DNA from: Astropecten irregularis
Taxonomy: Eukaryota; Echinodermata; Asteroidea; Paxillosida; Astropectinidae
Length of the DNA: 64,000 nt
Assembly: GCA_963971285.1 (NCBI GenBank)
Contig: OZ020244.1
Coordinates: 11,408,001 to 11,472,000 of the forward strand
Direction of reading: 5' to 3'
A program made the position numbers and the translations under genes. Positions 1-10,821 of this stretch are shown here, piece by piece. The notes beneath the pieces were generated by a model. The model saw only the letters and a program-made list of their open reading frames with translations. It was not told where the DNA came from and searched no databases. Positions within the stretch are counted from its first letter, which is position 1, and every line of letters begins with the position of its first letter.

Positions 1-1239
1 AGATATTTCACCAAAAGTACCAATTCTGTTGGCAAATGGTCCTTTGATCCACATCCACAAAATGCGCTTAACAACCCCAAGACAAACGAGGTGCATATAG
101 TCTAGTGGGAATTGACTAACAAGTCCAACCGACAGATCATTCAAAGGGGACGATCCAGTTTGGTGCTGGTCATGTTCACCATGATACAGCCTTTGTGCCA
201 TAGCTGCATCAGTTCTCAAAGGTGAATCTGTGACTGGAAACACTATTTTCCCAACCCAATTTCCTTTCACGCAGCATTTCTCACACCCATAATAACCTGC
301 ATGACCTTTCACCTGCTTAACAAAGGCACGTGCTGGTGCATCACAAATGAAACATGATATGTTGACAGCTAAAGTTCTTGAACAACCCTGAACCACTAAT
401 CCGTACTCTTTTATCATCAGCATTTCTGCAATGAAATCGGCAAGAAATTCATCAACACTCGTAGGTTTATCATTGCCACAAAACAATCCAATGATAAAAA
501 CCTTTGAGGTGAAAGGCTTGACAAGTCGACCTAAAATAGGCCAAAACTGTGTTCGAGAACTTTTAAAAAGCGGAAGTCCATCAATATTAATTTGGATATC
601 AAGAGCAGTACTTGTCATCCAGTCATCAAGTCCCAAATGGGAAAGCTCCCGCTGAATGCAGGATGCTACACCAAAATGAAAATACGACCCACCGGCTAGA
701 GAACGAATGTTGTAAATCTGCTGTGTTGAAAGCAGAGTTCTAGCATCTTTTGGAAGGTCTGGATGATGTTTTTTTAGAACTTCTAGAAGGCTCCCAATGG
801 CAACATGAGAGACCTTGTTGTCAACAGCCCATTCAGCTAGAGAATGTCTCAGCTCTACCTCTTGCAAATTAGATTCAAATGAACCATCGCTATCATTCCC
901 ATCCATGTCTGATTTCGTGGAATCAGAACCATCGGCTTCGTAATCACTGACAGCAACACTACTCCCATCATCTTCAAAACTGTTATCATTCGAATGGGCC
1001 AATGCATGATTTCCAAAATGTGTCACATTCGTAATAACGGGGTTGGCAAAATCAAATTCATTATCCTCATTAACCAAATTATTGTCACTTTTAGAACTAT
1101 TAGACATGTCAGAGGCAGAACCAGTCAAAGGATTGCTTTTTGCTGTTTCGTCATTTTCAATAGCTTCCAAGTGTTCATTAACTTTCTTTTGGAGTCTTCT
1201 TCTTTTTGTCCAGTATGAAGGTTCAGTTTGCCGATCCAT
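1..1239 (-). CDS. CACTA/EnSpm-like transposase, 5' part (element A), runs off the window
   Basis: Reading from an ATG at 1239 toward position 1, the minus strand is open for 413 codons without a stop and leaves the window. The protein starts with a basic SYWTKRRR motif, followed by an acidic Ser/Asp-rich linker. It then has the core INIDGLPLFKSS...QFWPILGR, FICDAPAR, a CxxC (CEKC) and FPLDYMHLVCLG. The same landmarks, in the same order, occur in the full-length protein at 8296-10533. D220 (IDG) and D300 (CDAPAR) fit the first two acidic residues of a DDE nuclease. The third lies beyond the window. Family placement (CMC/CACTA Tnp2-like) is by motif layout only. The 60-bp array and terminal motif at 3556-5157 lie on its upstream side, as expected for its own transposon end. 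Confidence 0.75.
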   Translation of the reverse strand, partial: MDRQTEPSYWTKRRRLQKKVNEHLEAIENDETAKSNPLTGSASDMSNSSKSDNNLVNEDNEFDFANPVITNVTHFGNHALAHSNDNSFEDDGSSVAVSDYEADGSDSTKSDMDGNDSDGSFESNLQEVELRHSLAEWAVDNKVSHVAIGSLLEVLKKHHPDLPKDARTLLSTQQIYNIRSLAGGSYFHFGVASCIQRELSHLGLDDWMTSTALDIQINIDGLPLFKSSRTQFWPILGRLVKPFTSKVFIIGLFCGNDKPTSVDEFLADFIAEMLMIKEYGLVVQGCSRTLAVNISCFICDAPARAFVKQVKGHAGYYGCEKCCVKGNWVGKIVFPVTDSPLRTDAAMAQRLYHGEHDQHQTGSSPLNDLSVGLVSQFPLDYMHLVCLGVVKRILWMWIKGPFANRIGTFGEIS

Positions 1240-2745
1240 AATGACGACTGACAATGCAATCTTTGCGTGCAATTTTGTAATACTAACTTGTTCCAGGTAA
1301 TTTAGTGTGACTAACAAAATTAAGTTGCCTTGCTCTAAGATATGGCTACAACCTACAACTTTTTGTCACGTCACAAACTACCTGACAGTCTTTTACTCCA
1401 TACATGTAACTTCCCTCAAAATAAAAGAGGCAATTGTGGACAAGTGGGTCCGAAAACTATAATAAAGGAAAGGATTAAAAAATATAAAGTACTTAATATA
1501 GGAAGGAAAGCAGCTTTTTACAATTTCTACTGCTCCCAAACAATATTTTTTACTTTCAACAAATGTTCCAAGTTCCAGTCCTTAAAACCCTAATGTTAGG
1601 CCTAACGTTATGTTAGAATAGATTGAAGATATCTCTCGAATAGGCCTAACGTTAACTGTTAGGCCTATTTCTATTTTCAGTGAAAAGTACAATTTCCCTA
1701 GGGCCTACCCACTTGTTGATATAGTTTTAGGAACCACTTCTCCACAATAACCAAAACCTATAGCCCTGCTTTCTTGCATTGGCTCGGTCCTCTTGCCACA
1801 AAATGAAACCTTGCTAATAAAAGGCCCTACTAGCCTAGGGCTAGGCCTCAGTTATAGGCCCTAGGCCTACTTTATACTAGGCCAAAACTAGGCCTAACGT
1901 AGGCCTAAAAATAGGGCCTAGGTTTCAACTTCAAGTCGAGAGGACACCACCATGCAATTAATTAATAATTATCAACGTAGGCTATTTATATTTAATAGCC
2001 TAAATTTTAGGCTAACACTACACAGTACGTTAGGTGAGTTTTATACAAAAAAATTAGTATTTACTTCGAAGGTCAATACTAAAACTAACGTTAGGGCCTA
2101 GCACTTGCCTTGATTGAGGCCACCTATTCACAATCTTCAAATAGGCCTACCGCACAATTTCAAAAGTAGGCCAACCGTAATACTAATAGTACAACTAGGG
2201 GGCCTAATACAAGTATGAAGTAACGTGCATACATGTACGTACGTAGGCCCTACCTACAACAACTTACGTGTAGGCCTAGGGAGGCCCCTATTTACATGTA
2301 CTATACATGCATCATAGGCCTACAAGTACAAGTACATGAACTAAACTAGTAGTACAAAATCAACGGCTACGGTTTTTGAAACGCTACGAAATAAGCCCTA
2401 TATGTACAAATTAGGGTAGGGCCTATTTGTGCCCAAACTGTGCACTCATTGAAAAAGAAGACTTACATGTTCGGAAACTTGTCGGTTTCGTCCTTACGGG
2501 CTATAGTACCTTGATAGAAGAATTTGTAACTACAATTGGCTGGCAAATGACCACGTACTTGTCGGACTCGTAGATTAACGTTGAAGACAGGCTAGGCACA
2601 GGATCAGGAAAGCGCAGCGTACGTACACGCACGTACGTACACCTTGAATGGAAGAATTTGGAACAATGCCAATGGCGCTCACGCGATTTCTAACAGTGTG
2701 CACGCGCTCCCATCCCACGCGCACGTGATCGAGTCATGCCACAAA
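1240..2745. repeat. Noncoding stretch dense in AGGCCTA and AACGTTA motifs
   Basis: No credible coding region is visible. From about 1590 to 2430 the sequence is saturated with short palindromic words such as TAGGCCTA and TAACGTTA, in both orientations. The same words recur at 5160-5940 and inside the transposase gene at 8270-8800. It is probably the 5' flank of the minus-strand transposase gene plus simple-repeat-like intergenic DNA. No promoter can be assigned. Confidence 0.5.
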
Positions 2746-3240
2746 AGGCCTTTTCACACGACGCTGAAAAAACTCTCAACCATTGAGACATTTTTCTCAT
2801 GGTTGCGAAATCTTACAAAACGGTTTACGCTGGCCGTTTTTGCGTCCTTTCACACGGCACAGTGTAACATTTCGCAAGCCTCCCTTGAGACGGAACGCGG
2901 GTAATCGATAAACTATGCATTTTATGAATGTAAAACGCTGCTAGTACCATCACGACGCTGAGGTTGCGCGTAAAGCACGCGGGCGTGCGCGCGGTCGGCA
3001 AAGGCAATGAAACACATAGAAAATACAAGCATGCGCATTGCAAAGCACTTTGCAAGGGTCCCTTGAGAAATTTTGTCGTAGGTCTGGACCTCGGTCAAAA
3101 TCTCTCAAGGATTCACCAGGGACGTCGGTCACTCTCAAGCATTGGTGTCCTTTCACACGAGTACACTTTTGTAAGATTTCGCAACCTTGAGAAAATGTCT
3201 CAATGGTTGAGAGTTTTTTTGGCGTCGTGTGAAAAGGGCT
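2746..3240. mobile_element. Foldback MITE with ~75-bp terminal inverted repeats
   Basis: The left arm (2746-2820) begins AGGCCTTTTCACACGACG. The right arm (about 3166-3240) is its reverse complement with a handful of mismatches and small gaps, ending GTGTGAAAAGGGCT. Both arms carry ACTCTCAACCATTGAGAC and GGTTGCGAAATCTTACAAAA. The interior is a further set of short inverted repeats (CTTGAGA...TCTCAAG) without coding sequence. No clear target-site duplication is seen, so the superfamily is not assigned. Confidence 0.8.
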
Positions 3241-3555
3241 AAAGACCATAGATACAGAGACATTCTTGTTCCCATGGTTCTCCTGACGCTACGTCACTCG
3301 AATGTTTGTCCGGACGGGAACCATGCTGGCCTAACTACGAATCAGAAATCGGGTCAAAAAGATTGGAACACATTATACTTGGAATCGGATTTTTTTAAAC
3401 CTAATGTTTTGAAAAAGCGAACATATTTTTTAAGACTCGGATGTATTTTCAAAAACGTAATCAAATTTAACGACCGAACATAATCAAGTTTCGGATGTTT
3501 TTGCGAATCCGATAATTTTTCAAACATCGAGCTATCGCGCTAGAACGTGACGTAC
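3241..3555. other. Short noncoding spacer
   Basis: AT-rich sequence between the MITE and the minisatellite. No gene, promoter or recognisable repeat was found. Confidence 0.4.
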
Positions 3556-5144
3556 AGTGGACCACTGTCGGGCCACTGTCGATCGGGCCACTGTTGGCCA
3601 CGGGTACCATTCATTGCGCTCCAGCGTGACTGTGGGCCACTGTCAGGCCACTGTCAGCCACGGGTACCATTCATCCCGCTCCAGCATGACAGTGGGCCAC
3701 TGTCTGGCCAATGTCGGCCACGGGTACGTACCATTCATCACCCTCCAGCGTGACAGTGGGCCACTGTCGGGCCACTGACGGCCACGGGTACCATTCATCG
3801 CGCTCCAGCATGACAGTGGGCCACTGTCGGGCCACTGTCGGCCATGGGTACCATTCATCGCGCTCCAGCATGACAGTGGGCCATTATCGGGCCACTGTCG
3901 GCCACGGGTACCATTCATCACGCTCAAACGTGACAGTGGGCCACTGTCGGGCCACTGACGGCCATAGGTACCATTCATCGCGCTCCAGCATGACAGTGGG
4001 CCACTGTCGGCCATGGGTACCATTCATCGCGCTCATGCATGACAGTGGGCCATTGTCGGGCCATTGTCGGCCACGGGTACCATTCATCGCGCTCCAGCGT
4101 GACAGTGGGCCACTGTCAGGCCACTGACGGTCACGGGTACCATTCATCGAGCTCCAGCATGACAGTGGGCCATTGTCGGGCCACTGTCGGCCACGGGTAC
4201 CATTCAGCGCGCTCAAACGTGACAGTGGGCCACTGTCGGGCCACTGACAGCCATAGGTACCATTCATCGCGCTCCAGCATGACAGTGGGCCACTGTCGGG
4301 CCACTGTCGGCCATGGGTACCATTCATCGCGCTCCAGCATGACAGTGGGCCATTGTCAGGCCACTGTCAGCCACGGGTACCATTCATCCCGCTCCAGCAT
4401 GACAGTGGGCCACTGTCTGGCCAATGTCGGCCACGGGTACGTACCATTCATCACCCTCCAGCGTGACAGTGGGCCACTGTCGGGCCACTGACGGCCACGG
4501 GTACCATTCATCGCGCTCCAGCATGACAGTGGGCCACTGTCGGGCCACTGTCGGCCATGGGTACCATTCATCGCGCTCCAGCATGACAGTGGGCCATTGT
4601 CGGGCCACTGTCGGCCACGGGTACCATTCATCGCGCTCCAGCGTGACAGTGGGCCACTGTCAGGCCACTGACGGTCACGGGTACCATTCATCGAGCTCCA
4701 GCATGACAGTGGGCCATTGTCGGGCCACTGTCGGCCACGGGTACCATTCAGCGCGCTCAAACGTGACAGTGGGCCACTGTCGGGCCACTGACAGCCATAG
4801 GTACCATTCATCGCGCTCCAGCATGACAGTGGGCCACTGTCGGGCCACTGTCGGCCATGGGTACCATTCATCGCGCTCCAGCATGACAGTGGGCCATTGT
4901 CGGGCCACTGTCGGCCACGGGTACCATTCATCGCGCTCGAAAGTGACAGTGGGCCACTGTCGGGCCACTGACGGCCATAGGTACCATTCATCGCGCTCCA
5001 GCGTGACAGTGGGCCATTGTCGGGCCACTGTCGGCCATGGGTGGCATTCATCGCGCTCAAACGTGACGGTGGGCCACTGACGGGCCACTGTCGGCCACCG
5101 GTGGCGCTCATTGCCACTCATTTGCCACCAGTGGGCCACTGGTT
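3556..5144. repeat. 60-bp palindromic minisatellite, about 25 copies (subterminal array of element A)
   Basis: Tandem monomers of 60 bp contain GACAGTGGGCCACTGTC, a perfect palindrome with 8-bp arms and one central base, then GGCCACGGGTACCATTCATC. Counting from CATTC, monomers begin at 3608, 3668, 3732, 3792, 3852, 3912, 3972, 4021, 4081 and so on. All are 60 bp except the 64-bp monomers beginning at 3668 and 4381 (extra GTAC) and a 49-bp one beginning at 3972. Blocks are duplicated: 3668-3911 recurs 713 bp downstream, and 4081-4380 recurs 544 bp downstream. The array abuts the terminal motif at 5145-5157. All long reading frames here are artefacts of the repeat. Confidence 0.9.
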
Positions 5145-5157
5145 CTTGCTATCTGGG
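5145..5157. repeat. Terminal motif CTTGCTATCTGGG of element A
   Basis: CTTGCTATCTGGG closes the 60-bp array and matches the outermost part of the right inverted repeat of the 7430-15362 transposon. Its reverse complement opens the left repeat at 7430. Next to it is CCAGTGGGCCACTGG, which plays the part taken by CGTTGGGCCAACG in the other element. I read this as the transposon end belonging to the minus-strand transposase gene. The other end lies outside the window. Confidence 0.65.
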
Positions 5158-7429
5158 TAGGCCTAGCCCAGCATGCCCAGTGTGCAAATTCTAGGAAAAT
5201 CTGCTCTGGGCTAGGCCTAACGTTAGGCTACCTTACGTAAACTGTCCCAAAATGTCGAAGCTCGAATAAAAATCTGGTCTTAAGATTTTCTGAGAATAAT
5301 TTCTTGTGGTCTAGCCTAACTGCGAGAAACAAAGCTATCTTAGAATGTAACGTTAGTAGGCCTACAATAGCAAAAAGATGGGTTTTTATTTCAAGCGATG
5401 TGGAACTAGGGGCCTAGGAAAAATCCGTAGGCCTAGGCCTAATCATGATTGGGAAAACCACTGCACAGCATGGTTTTGCATTGAAATAGGGTAGGCCCTA
5501 AACTAACGTTAGGCCTAATGACCCTGAGTTGATGGGTGAAATCCTGAAAACAATTTCTATGCACCGGTAACATTTTTAACATCTGATGTGAGCACTTTTC
5601 AAGTAAGTTTGGAAAACTTCCCAATTTTGTTTTTAGTGGACTTTTTAGCTAGGCCCTACAGAGACTCCTAAAGCAAAGCTGCAAATGTGAAATGGTAGGC
5701 CTATCATGTAATCAAGTAAGTATCTACCACAAAAATTACTCATTGGGCCTCCAAATATTAGGCTAATGTTTAATAGGCCCGAACATTGAGCTGGTTTTGG
5801 GACATGTAGGCCTAGGCTGGGGAATAATATTTATAAATAAACAGTAGGCAAGAGGGGGCCCAGGCCTTTCAGATTCGTGGCTTTGTCATAGGCCTACAAG
5901 TAAATGCAGCAATCACTGCTAGGCCTAACTCCTTTTAGTTTTTAGATAAACACTTGAGATGCATTATTAACATTCATTTTCACAGTTCCACTTCAATCTG
6001 TGTTTTAAACTGGAGTGGAGAGTCACAAAATGTAGTGACTTGTTACAGCTGCGCGTAATAAAAGGTGTAACTGTAACTTTCATATATAGGCCCTACCCTT
6101 GTTTGTAATGACAAAATGGTTGAATAAACCTAGGCCCATATCCAATTTGATGAAGAAGTTGGTGAATAATAAGACTGTAGTCCACTTGGAAAAGGACTGC
6201 ACCTTTAAACATGTAGACACAAGTATTTATAAGGTCATGGAAAAGCCTGCCGTCCTATTCTTTACAGATTTTGTTTGTGTTCCCATGGCTATCTAGACTC
6301 TGAAGATGAACTTAAAGATGTCCTGATGTCTATGCCAGCAGATTGATGAAGCAGCATGTGACAAGGAAAAGTCATCTAAAACTTTGAAAAGGAAAATGCC
6401 AGCAGATTGATGAAGCAGCATGTGACAAGGAAAAGTCATATAAAACTTTGAAAAGGAAACAGCCAAACAGTGAAAGCAACCCACAGCTTGCTGCGAGTAA
6501 AAGAATGTGCAGAAGCATTCTAGAAAAATTGCGTGTTAGTGAGCAGACAACACAGCGATCACAGGTATGTGCAGTGTTGAATGTATATGAGGTTTTGGGC
6601 AAAATGTTCCAAAGTCTTGCACCTTAAAGTTTTAAGTTTCTGTTCAATTTTGTCTTTTACCACTCAGAAATGTTCACCTTTTTAAAATACATTTTTTTTC
6701 ATTGAGACATTGATTTAATATTTTTAGGTGTATGTTTGAAAAGCAAATGAGTAAATCTTAAAAATTAAAAAAAAGTAAATAGAATTGAAATCTGGGGTGA
6801 GATACCTCCAGATTTTTCCTGATTTCTTAATTTTTTTTTTTACGATACCTTACTTTATGATTGTGCAATATGTATGTCATGCGCAAGTAAAGAGTTCATG
6901 TTTAAAAAGAAATTCAAATGATTATTGTGCATATAAATGTACATATGCATTGCATATGTAAAATTAATACTGATCAAAATGTTGTGAATGTTTTGTTGGG
7001 GTGTGTTCCGACGCCCATGAAAGTAAAAAAAAAAACTAGAGGTTGTGTCTGTTGAAAACAGAACACAAGGCTTTTCCGTTTTTTGTCTACTCTTGATATA
7101 CTATTACTTGTTCATGTGTGTCACAAAGAAAGATAGTGCCTAACATTAACTTTTGGTGATAGAATCATGATCATAGCTCATTTAGTATAGAGGACAGAGG
7201 TCAATCAATGCATCATAAAAAGATCTTCCCTACCAATGACAGTTGCCAAAAGAATGAAGTTCATAGATGATTTTGGTTTGATTGTGAAATATTTTTGTAA
7301 ATTGTGAGATGATGTCATCGAGATGTTATATTAATATTGGTTGCTTTGTTTTGGATTTGTTGGAGAATTAAGGAAGCATGTAGGAATTTGTTCCATTTTG
7401 CAAAGATGTACGTTTTGGCTGAATTTGGT
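5158..7429. other. Intergenic DNA with AGGCCTA words and a 64-bp tandem duplication
   Basis: No supportable gene. 5160-5940 is rich in AGGCCTA and AACGTTAGGCC words. At about 6332-6460 a 64-bp unit (GCCAGCAGATTGATGAAGCA...) occurs twice in tandem. 7120-7240 holds a degenerate copy of the dispersed repeat found at 30719-30898 (CTAACATTAACTTTTGGTGA). Otherwise I see nothing here. Confidence 0.4.
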
Positions 7430-7463
7430 CCCAGATAGCAAGCATACGTTGGGCCAACGTTGG
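7430..7463 (+). repeat. Left terminal inverted repeat of element B
   Basis: 34 bp starting CCCAGATAGCAAGC and ending with the palindromic ACGTTGGGCCAACGTTGG. It is the reverse complement of 15329-15362 with one mismatch (A versus T at position 15 of the repeat). Confidence 0.85.
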
Positions 7464-7640
7464 TTTATGGTTGTATAATTGGCCGAATATCGGCGTTGGC
7501 TGAGGGCTGTTGGCCCATTATTGGCCCGACAACAGAATAATTTCTCAAGCTCGAAAAGAAAAGTTGACCGTTGGCCCATTATTGGCCCAAAGTTGCTACA
7601 AATTACGCTTATTTCGATATTGGCACGCCGTTGGCCCAAT
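7449..7640. repeat. Left subterminal TTGGCCCA array of element B
   Basis: About six copies of TTGGGCCAA/TTGGCCCA/TTGGCCCGA in both orientations, spaced irregularly by 10-60 bp. They are near 7449, 7510, 7521, 7571, 7582 and 7631. They match the array at the other end of the element and are candidate binding sites for an element-encoded protein. Confidence 0.7.
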
Positions 7641-8295
7641 ATGCATTGTGCTTCACATCAATTATTTATCAATAAAAGAAATAAAAGAAATTGGATAGTA
7701 AATGCTTTCTTTCGGTTGTTTCAAAATAATTATCGTTTGTTTTACATTATTAGGTACAAAACAATTTAAGAAATAAATGTAAATTGTCTGTGGCTTAAAA
7801 CGCTGAAATGAAATAATTATTGAACAATTTCGCGCGGCAGAATGCAGCAGCTATAGCTGGCAAACGGCCAAATGACTCGCAGTACATAACACGTAAAGTG
7901 TATACAATTAGGCGCGCATTGCGGGTGATATAGTTATACGCGCTATGTACACATACGTACAATGCCTGCCGCCTGGTTCGGACACTGTAGTCGGCCGTTA
8001 GCTAGCTCGTGTAATCTTTGATAGTTGTGTACAGTTTACGCTGACTACAAAGTACAAATCCTCACGGTCGTCTTTGCAAGTCAAGCATCCGAGATCAGAC
8101 CATCTGTGCAACCGATCAACCGGACTTTATAGCTCAACAAATATCCACGTACGATACTGCTGAAGTGCATGCTAGTTACTTGAGATGAGGTTTGTCATAT
8201 AACTTTTTAAATCAATTTCTTAAAGCCGTGCAAATCCATGTTTCGGAATCTGATTATGTACTGTACAGGCTAGGCCTAGGCTAGGGCTATCTAAA
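7641..8295. promoter_or_regulatory. 5' flank of the element-B transposase gene
   Basis: Noncoding stretch between the subterminal array and the transposase ATG. No TATA box at a convincing position is seen. Splicing of an upstream noncoding exon cannot be excluded. The last 50 bp carry AGGCCTAGGC words like those inside the gene. Confidence 0.35.
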
Positions 8296-10533
8296 ATGTA
8301 CAAGGCATCATCGTATTGGACAAAGAGAAGGAAATTAGAAAGTAGAGTTTCAGAGCACATTAATGACATAATTGAAAGTAATAATCCAAAGCAACTTAGG
8401 TCCAACTGTGGAGATGACATGGGCCTAGGCCTTGTAGGTCTCTGTTCGAGCAACAATGGTCATGATTGCGAACTAGGCCTAGGTCTATCGCCATCGGCGA
8501 TAGTGCCTGATGATGCAGTTACAGCACTGACAGCAAGCACGTCTGATGAAGAACACTCAAACTTAAGGAATGTTGATAATGATATGATTGATGAGCATGT
8601 AAGTGTAACAGATGTCTTGCATGGTCCTGCTTGCAGCACAAACAATCATGACAATAACCTATCATTTGATTACCCAATGATGCTTCCTGAAGAGGCTTTG
8701 CAAGTGTACCATTTTCATGAGGACACTCTTGATCATTCTAGTAGTACTGGAACTGGAAGTGAAATTGACTTAGGCCTAGGCCTAGATGAAAGTGGGACTA
8801 GGCCTATGAGATCGGAAGCAAAGTTGATAGCAGATATCAAAAATTGGGCAATACAAACAAATATTCCTATCTCGGCTCTTGGTGCACTACAGGAAATACT
8901 AAAGGTTTATTTTCCTTCGATGCCAAAAGATCCACGGACTTTGTTGAACACAAAAACATCTTTTGTTGTAAAAGATATTGCTGGAGGCCAGTATTATTAT
9001 TTTGGAATCGTAGATAACATCAATGACATTCTTCAGTCACATATTGAGTTATACGATGAGTCATCCCTATATTTGCAAGTGAACATTGATGGATTGCCTC
9101 TATTTAGAAGCTCTAGCACACAATTTTGGCCTGTCTTAGGTCGTTTGATGGGTTGCCAAGAGCCATTTATCATTGCTTTGTTTGTTGGAGAATCCAAACC
9201 CACAAATGTTTCAGAATACTTGCATGACTTTATTGAAGAAATTGTCAAACTTAAAAGTGAAGGTTTTGATATGGGTGATAAACATTTCACTCTCCATGTT
9301 TCATCATTCATATGTGACACACCTGCAAGAGCATACATCAAGAGAGTGAAGTCACACAGTGGTTATCACGGTTGTGATAAATGTTGGGTGGAAGGGGAGT
9401 GGGAAAATAAAATGTTATTTCCACAAGTTGATGCAAAATTGAGAACTGACGATGAATTTCTCGAAATGGCAGATGAGTTTCATCACCTAGAAGAGTGTCC
9501 ATTAAACAACATAGGTATAGGCCTAGTATCGGCATTCCCGCTTGATTATATGCATCTGGTGTGCTTAGGCGTCACTCGTCGATTGTTACTGCTCTTGATT
9601 AAAGGCCCCCTACAGTGCCGATTAAGTGGGATAAGAAGGAAGGAGATATCTGACAACCTGGTGAATCTCAGAAACAGTGTTCCCCGGGAGTTTGCAAGAC
9701 GCCCACGGTCCTTGAAGGAAATTGACCGCTGGAAAGCAACCGAATTCCGACAGATACTATTGTACACTGGGAAACTAGTTTTGAAGCGAAGAGTTTCAAA
9801 GACGGTTTATGATCACTTTCTACTACTTTCTGTTGCAATGCATATCCTCCTGAACCCAGGATTATGTCAGGTGTACAATGACTATGCACAACAATTACTG
9901 GTGTTGTTTGTGGAACAGATGGGTAGTATTTATGGTAGGAGCCAGTTTGTTTACAATGTTCATGGACTCATTCACTTAGCGAGTGATGCTAAGCAGTTTG
10001 GAACTTTGGATAATATTTCCAGCTTTCCATTCGAAAACTTTCTCCAGAAACTCAAGAAAATGATAAGGAAACCATCACATCCTCTTATGCAGGTTGTGCG
10101 TCGCCTTTCAGAAGACAGACTGACACATTCATGTGACAAAAACAAGCAGCCTTGTGTAAAACGAGAGCACTCGAATGGTCCTTTACCTCAGAGTATCCAG
10201 CCCCATTGTACTAAGCAGTACAAAGAACTTCACTTAAGCTCAAGTACCATCACAATAACTTGGAAAGACAGTTGCATTAAAGTTGGTGATGGCGTTGGGA
10301 TCGTACGCAACATTTTGTTGGATGGGCAAATTATTGTCATCTATGAACTCTTCAGAGTGGTAGATAATTACTTCATGACCCCATTGCCATCCGGCTGTCT
10401 TGGCATACACAAGGTAAATGGGCTAGATGGTGTACTACGTTCATGCTCCATTGCAGATATTAGATGCAAGTGTGCAATATTCCCTTGCAGAAGGGCATAC
10501 TTAGCTGTAGCATTAAATCACCAGGTCTTTTGA
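8296..10533 (+). CDS. CACTA/EnSpm-like transposase, full length, 745 aa
   Basis: A single uninterrupted reading frame starts at ATG 8296. It begins with a basic SYWTKRRK segment and an acidic linker (residues about 30-180), followed by the nuclease core. A plausible DDE triad is D265 (NIDGLPLFRS), D341 (FICDTPAR) and E580 (SFPFENFL). Between them lie C360/C363 (HGCDKC) and H420 (LDYMHLVCLG), which fits the zinc-binding insertions of CMC-type transposases. The role would be cutting and rejoining element ends in the nucleus. The protein shares its motif order with the partial protein at 1-1239 but differs widely in sequence. The AGGCCTAGGC words at about 8420, 8475, 8770 and 8800 are translated as LGLG repeats. 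The frame is intact, so activity is possible. Family placement is by motif recognition, not by search. Confidence 0.8.
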   Translation: MYKASSYWTKRRKLESRVSEHINDIIESNNPKQLRSNCGDDMGLGLVGLCSSNNGHDCELGLGLSPSAIVPDDAVTALTASTSDEEHSNLRNVDNDMIDEHVSVTDVLHGPACSTNNHDNNLSFDYPMMLPEEALQVYHFHEDTLDHSSSTGTGSEIDLGLGLDESGTRPMRSEAKLIADIKNWAIQTNIPISALGALQEILKVYFPSMPKDPRTLLNTKTSFVVKDIAGGQYYYFGIVDNINDILQSHIELYDESSLYLQVNIDGLPLFRSSSTQFWPVLGRLMGCQEPFIIALFVGESKPTNVSEYLHDFIEEIVKLKSEGFDMGDKHFTLHVSSFICDTPARAYIKRVKSHSGYHGCDKCWVEGEWENKMLFPQVDAKLRTDDEFLEMADEFHHLEECPLNNIGIGLVSAFPLDYMHLVCLGVTRRLLLLLIKGPLQCRLSGIRRKEISDNLVNLRNSVPREFARRPRSLKEIDRWKATEFRQILLYTGKLVLKRRVSKTVYDHFLLLSVAMHILLNPGLCQVYNDYAQQLLVLFVEQMGSIYGRSQFVYNVHGLIHLASDAKQFGTLDNISSFPFENFLQKLKKMIRKPSHPLMQVVRRLSEDRLTHSCDKNKQPCVKREHSNGPLPQSIQPHCTKQYKELHLSSSTITITWKDSCIKVGDGVGIVRNILLDGQIIVIYELFRVVDNYFMTPLPSGCLGIHKVNGLDGVLRSCSIADIRCKCAIFPCRRAYLAVALNHQVF

Positions 10534-10580
10534 ATACTGATTTTGCAACGGACAATCTCTTTCAAAGTGACATAGTTTAA

Positions 10581-10652
10581 CAGGGTTGTTTGATTTAAAT
10601 CACGTTGATTTAAATCGCCGATTTAAATCGCGATTTAAATCGCGATTTAACT
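10581..10652 (+). repeat. hAT-like terminus with GATTTAAATC palindromes
   Basis: CAGGGTTGTTTGATTTAAATC is followed by several copies of GATTTAAATCG. The same end, inverted, lies at 17531-17553. CAGGG is a typical start for hAT-type ends. It sits between the two genes of element B and is probably a separate nested remnant. No 8-bp duplication is found. Confidence 0.5.
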
Positions 10653-10821
10653 TTTACACCAGTGTTTATGTATGAATTTGGTTATTTTTTAAACAGATTC
10701 ACCGAAACTTTCCTCACACTTTGAACTTTTTAATCCCATCTCGAAATGCATGGTTTTTAGAATTTGATACATTGAAAAGATCTGACAAAGTAAAGATGGT
10801 GACTGTATTATGTTACTCAGT

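Noticed and set aside
3547-5139. Long open frames on both strands across the 60-bp array (up to 253 codons)
   Set aside because: A 60-bp period is divisible by three, so any frame without a stop stays open. Open frames on both strands with the same repetitive peptide indicate an artefact.
3556-5144. CRISPR-like array (regular repeats)
   Set aside because: The monomers are contiguous with no unique spacers, and the window is eukaryotic.
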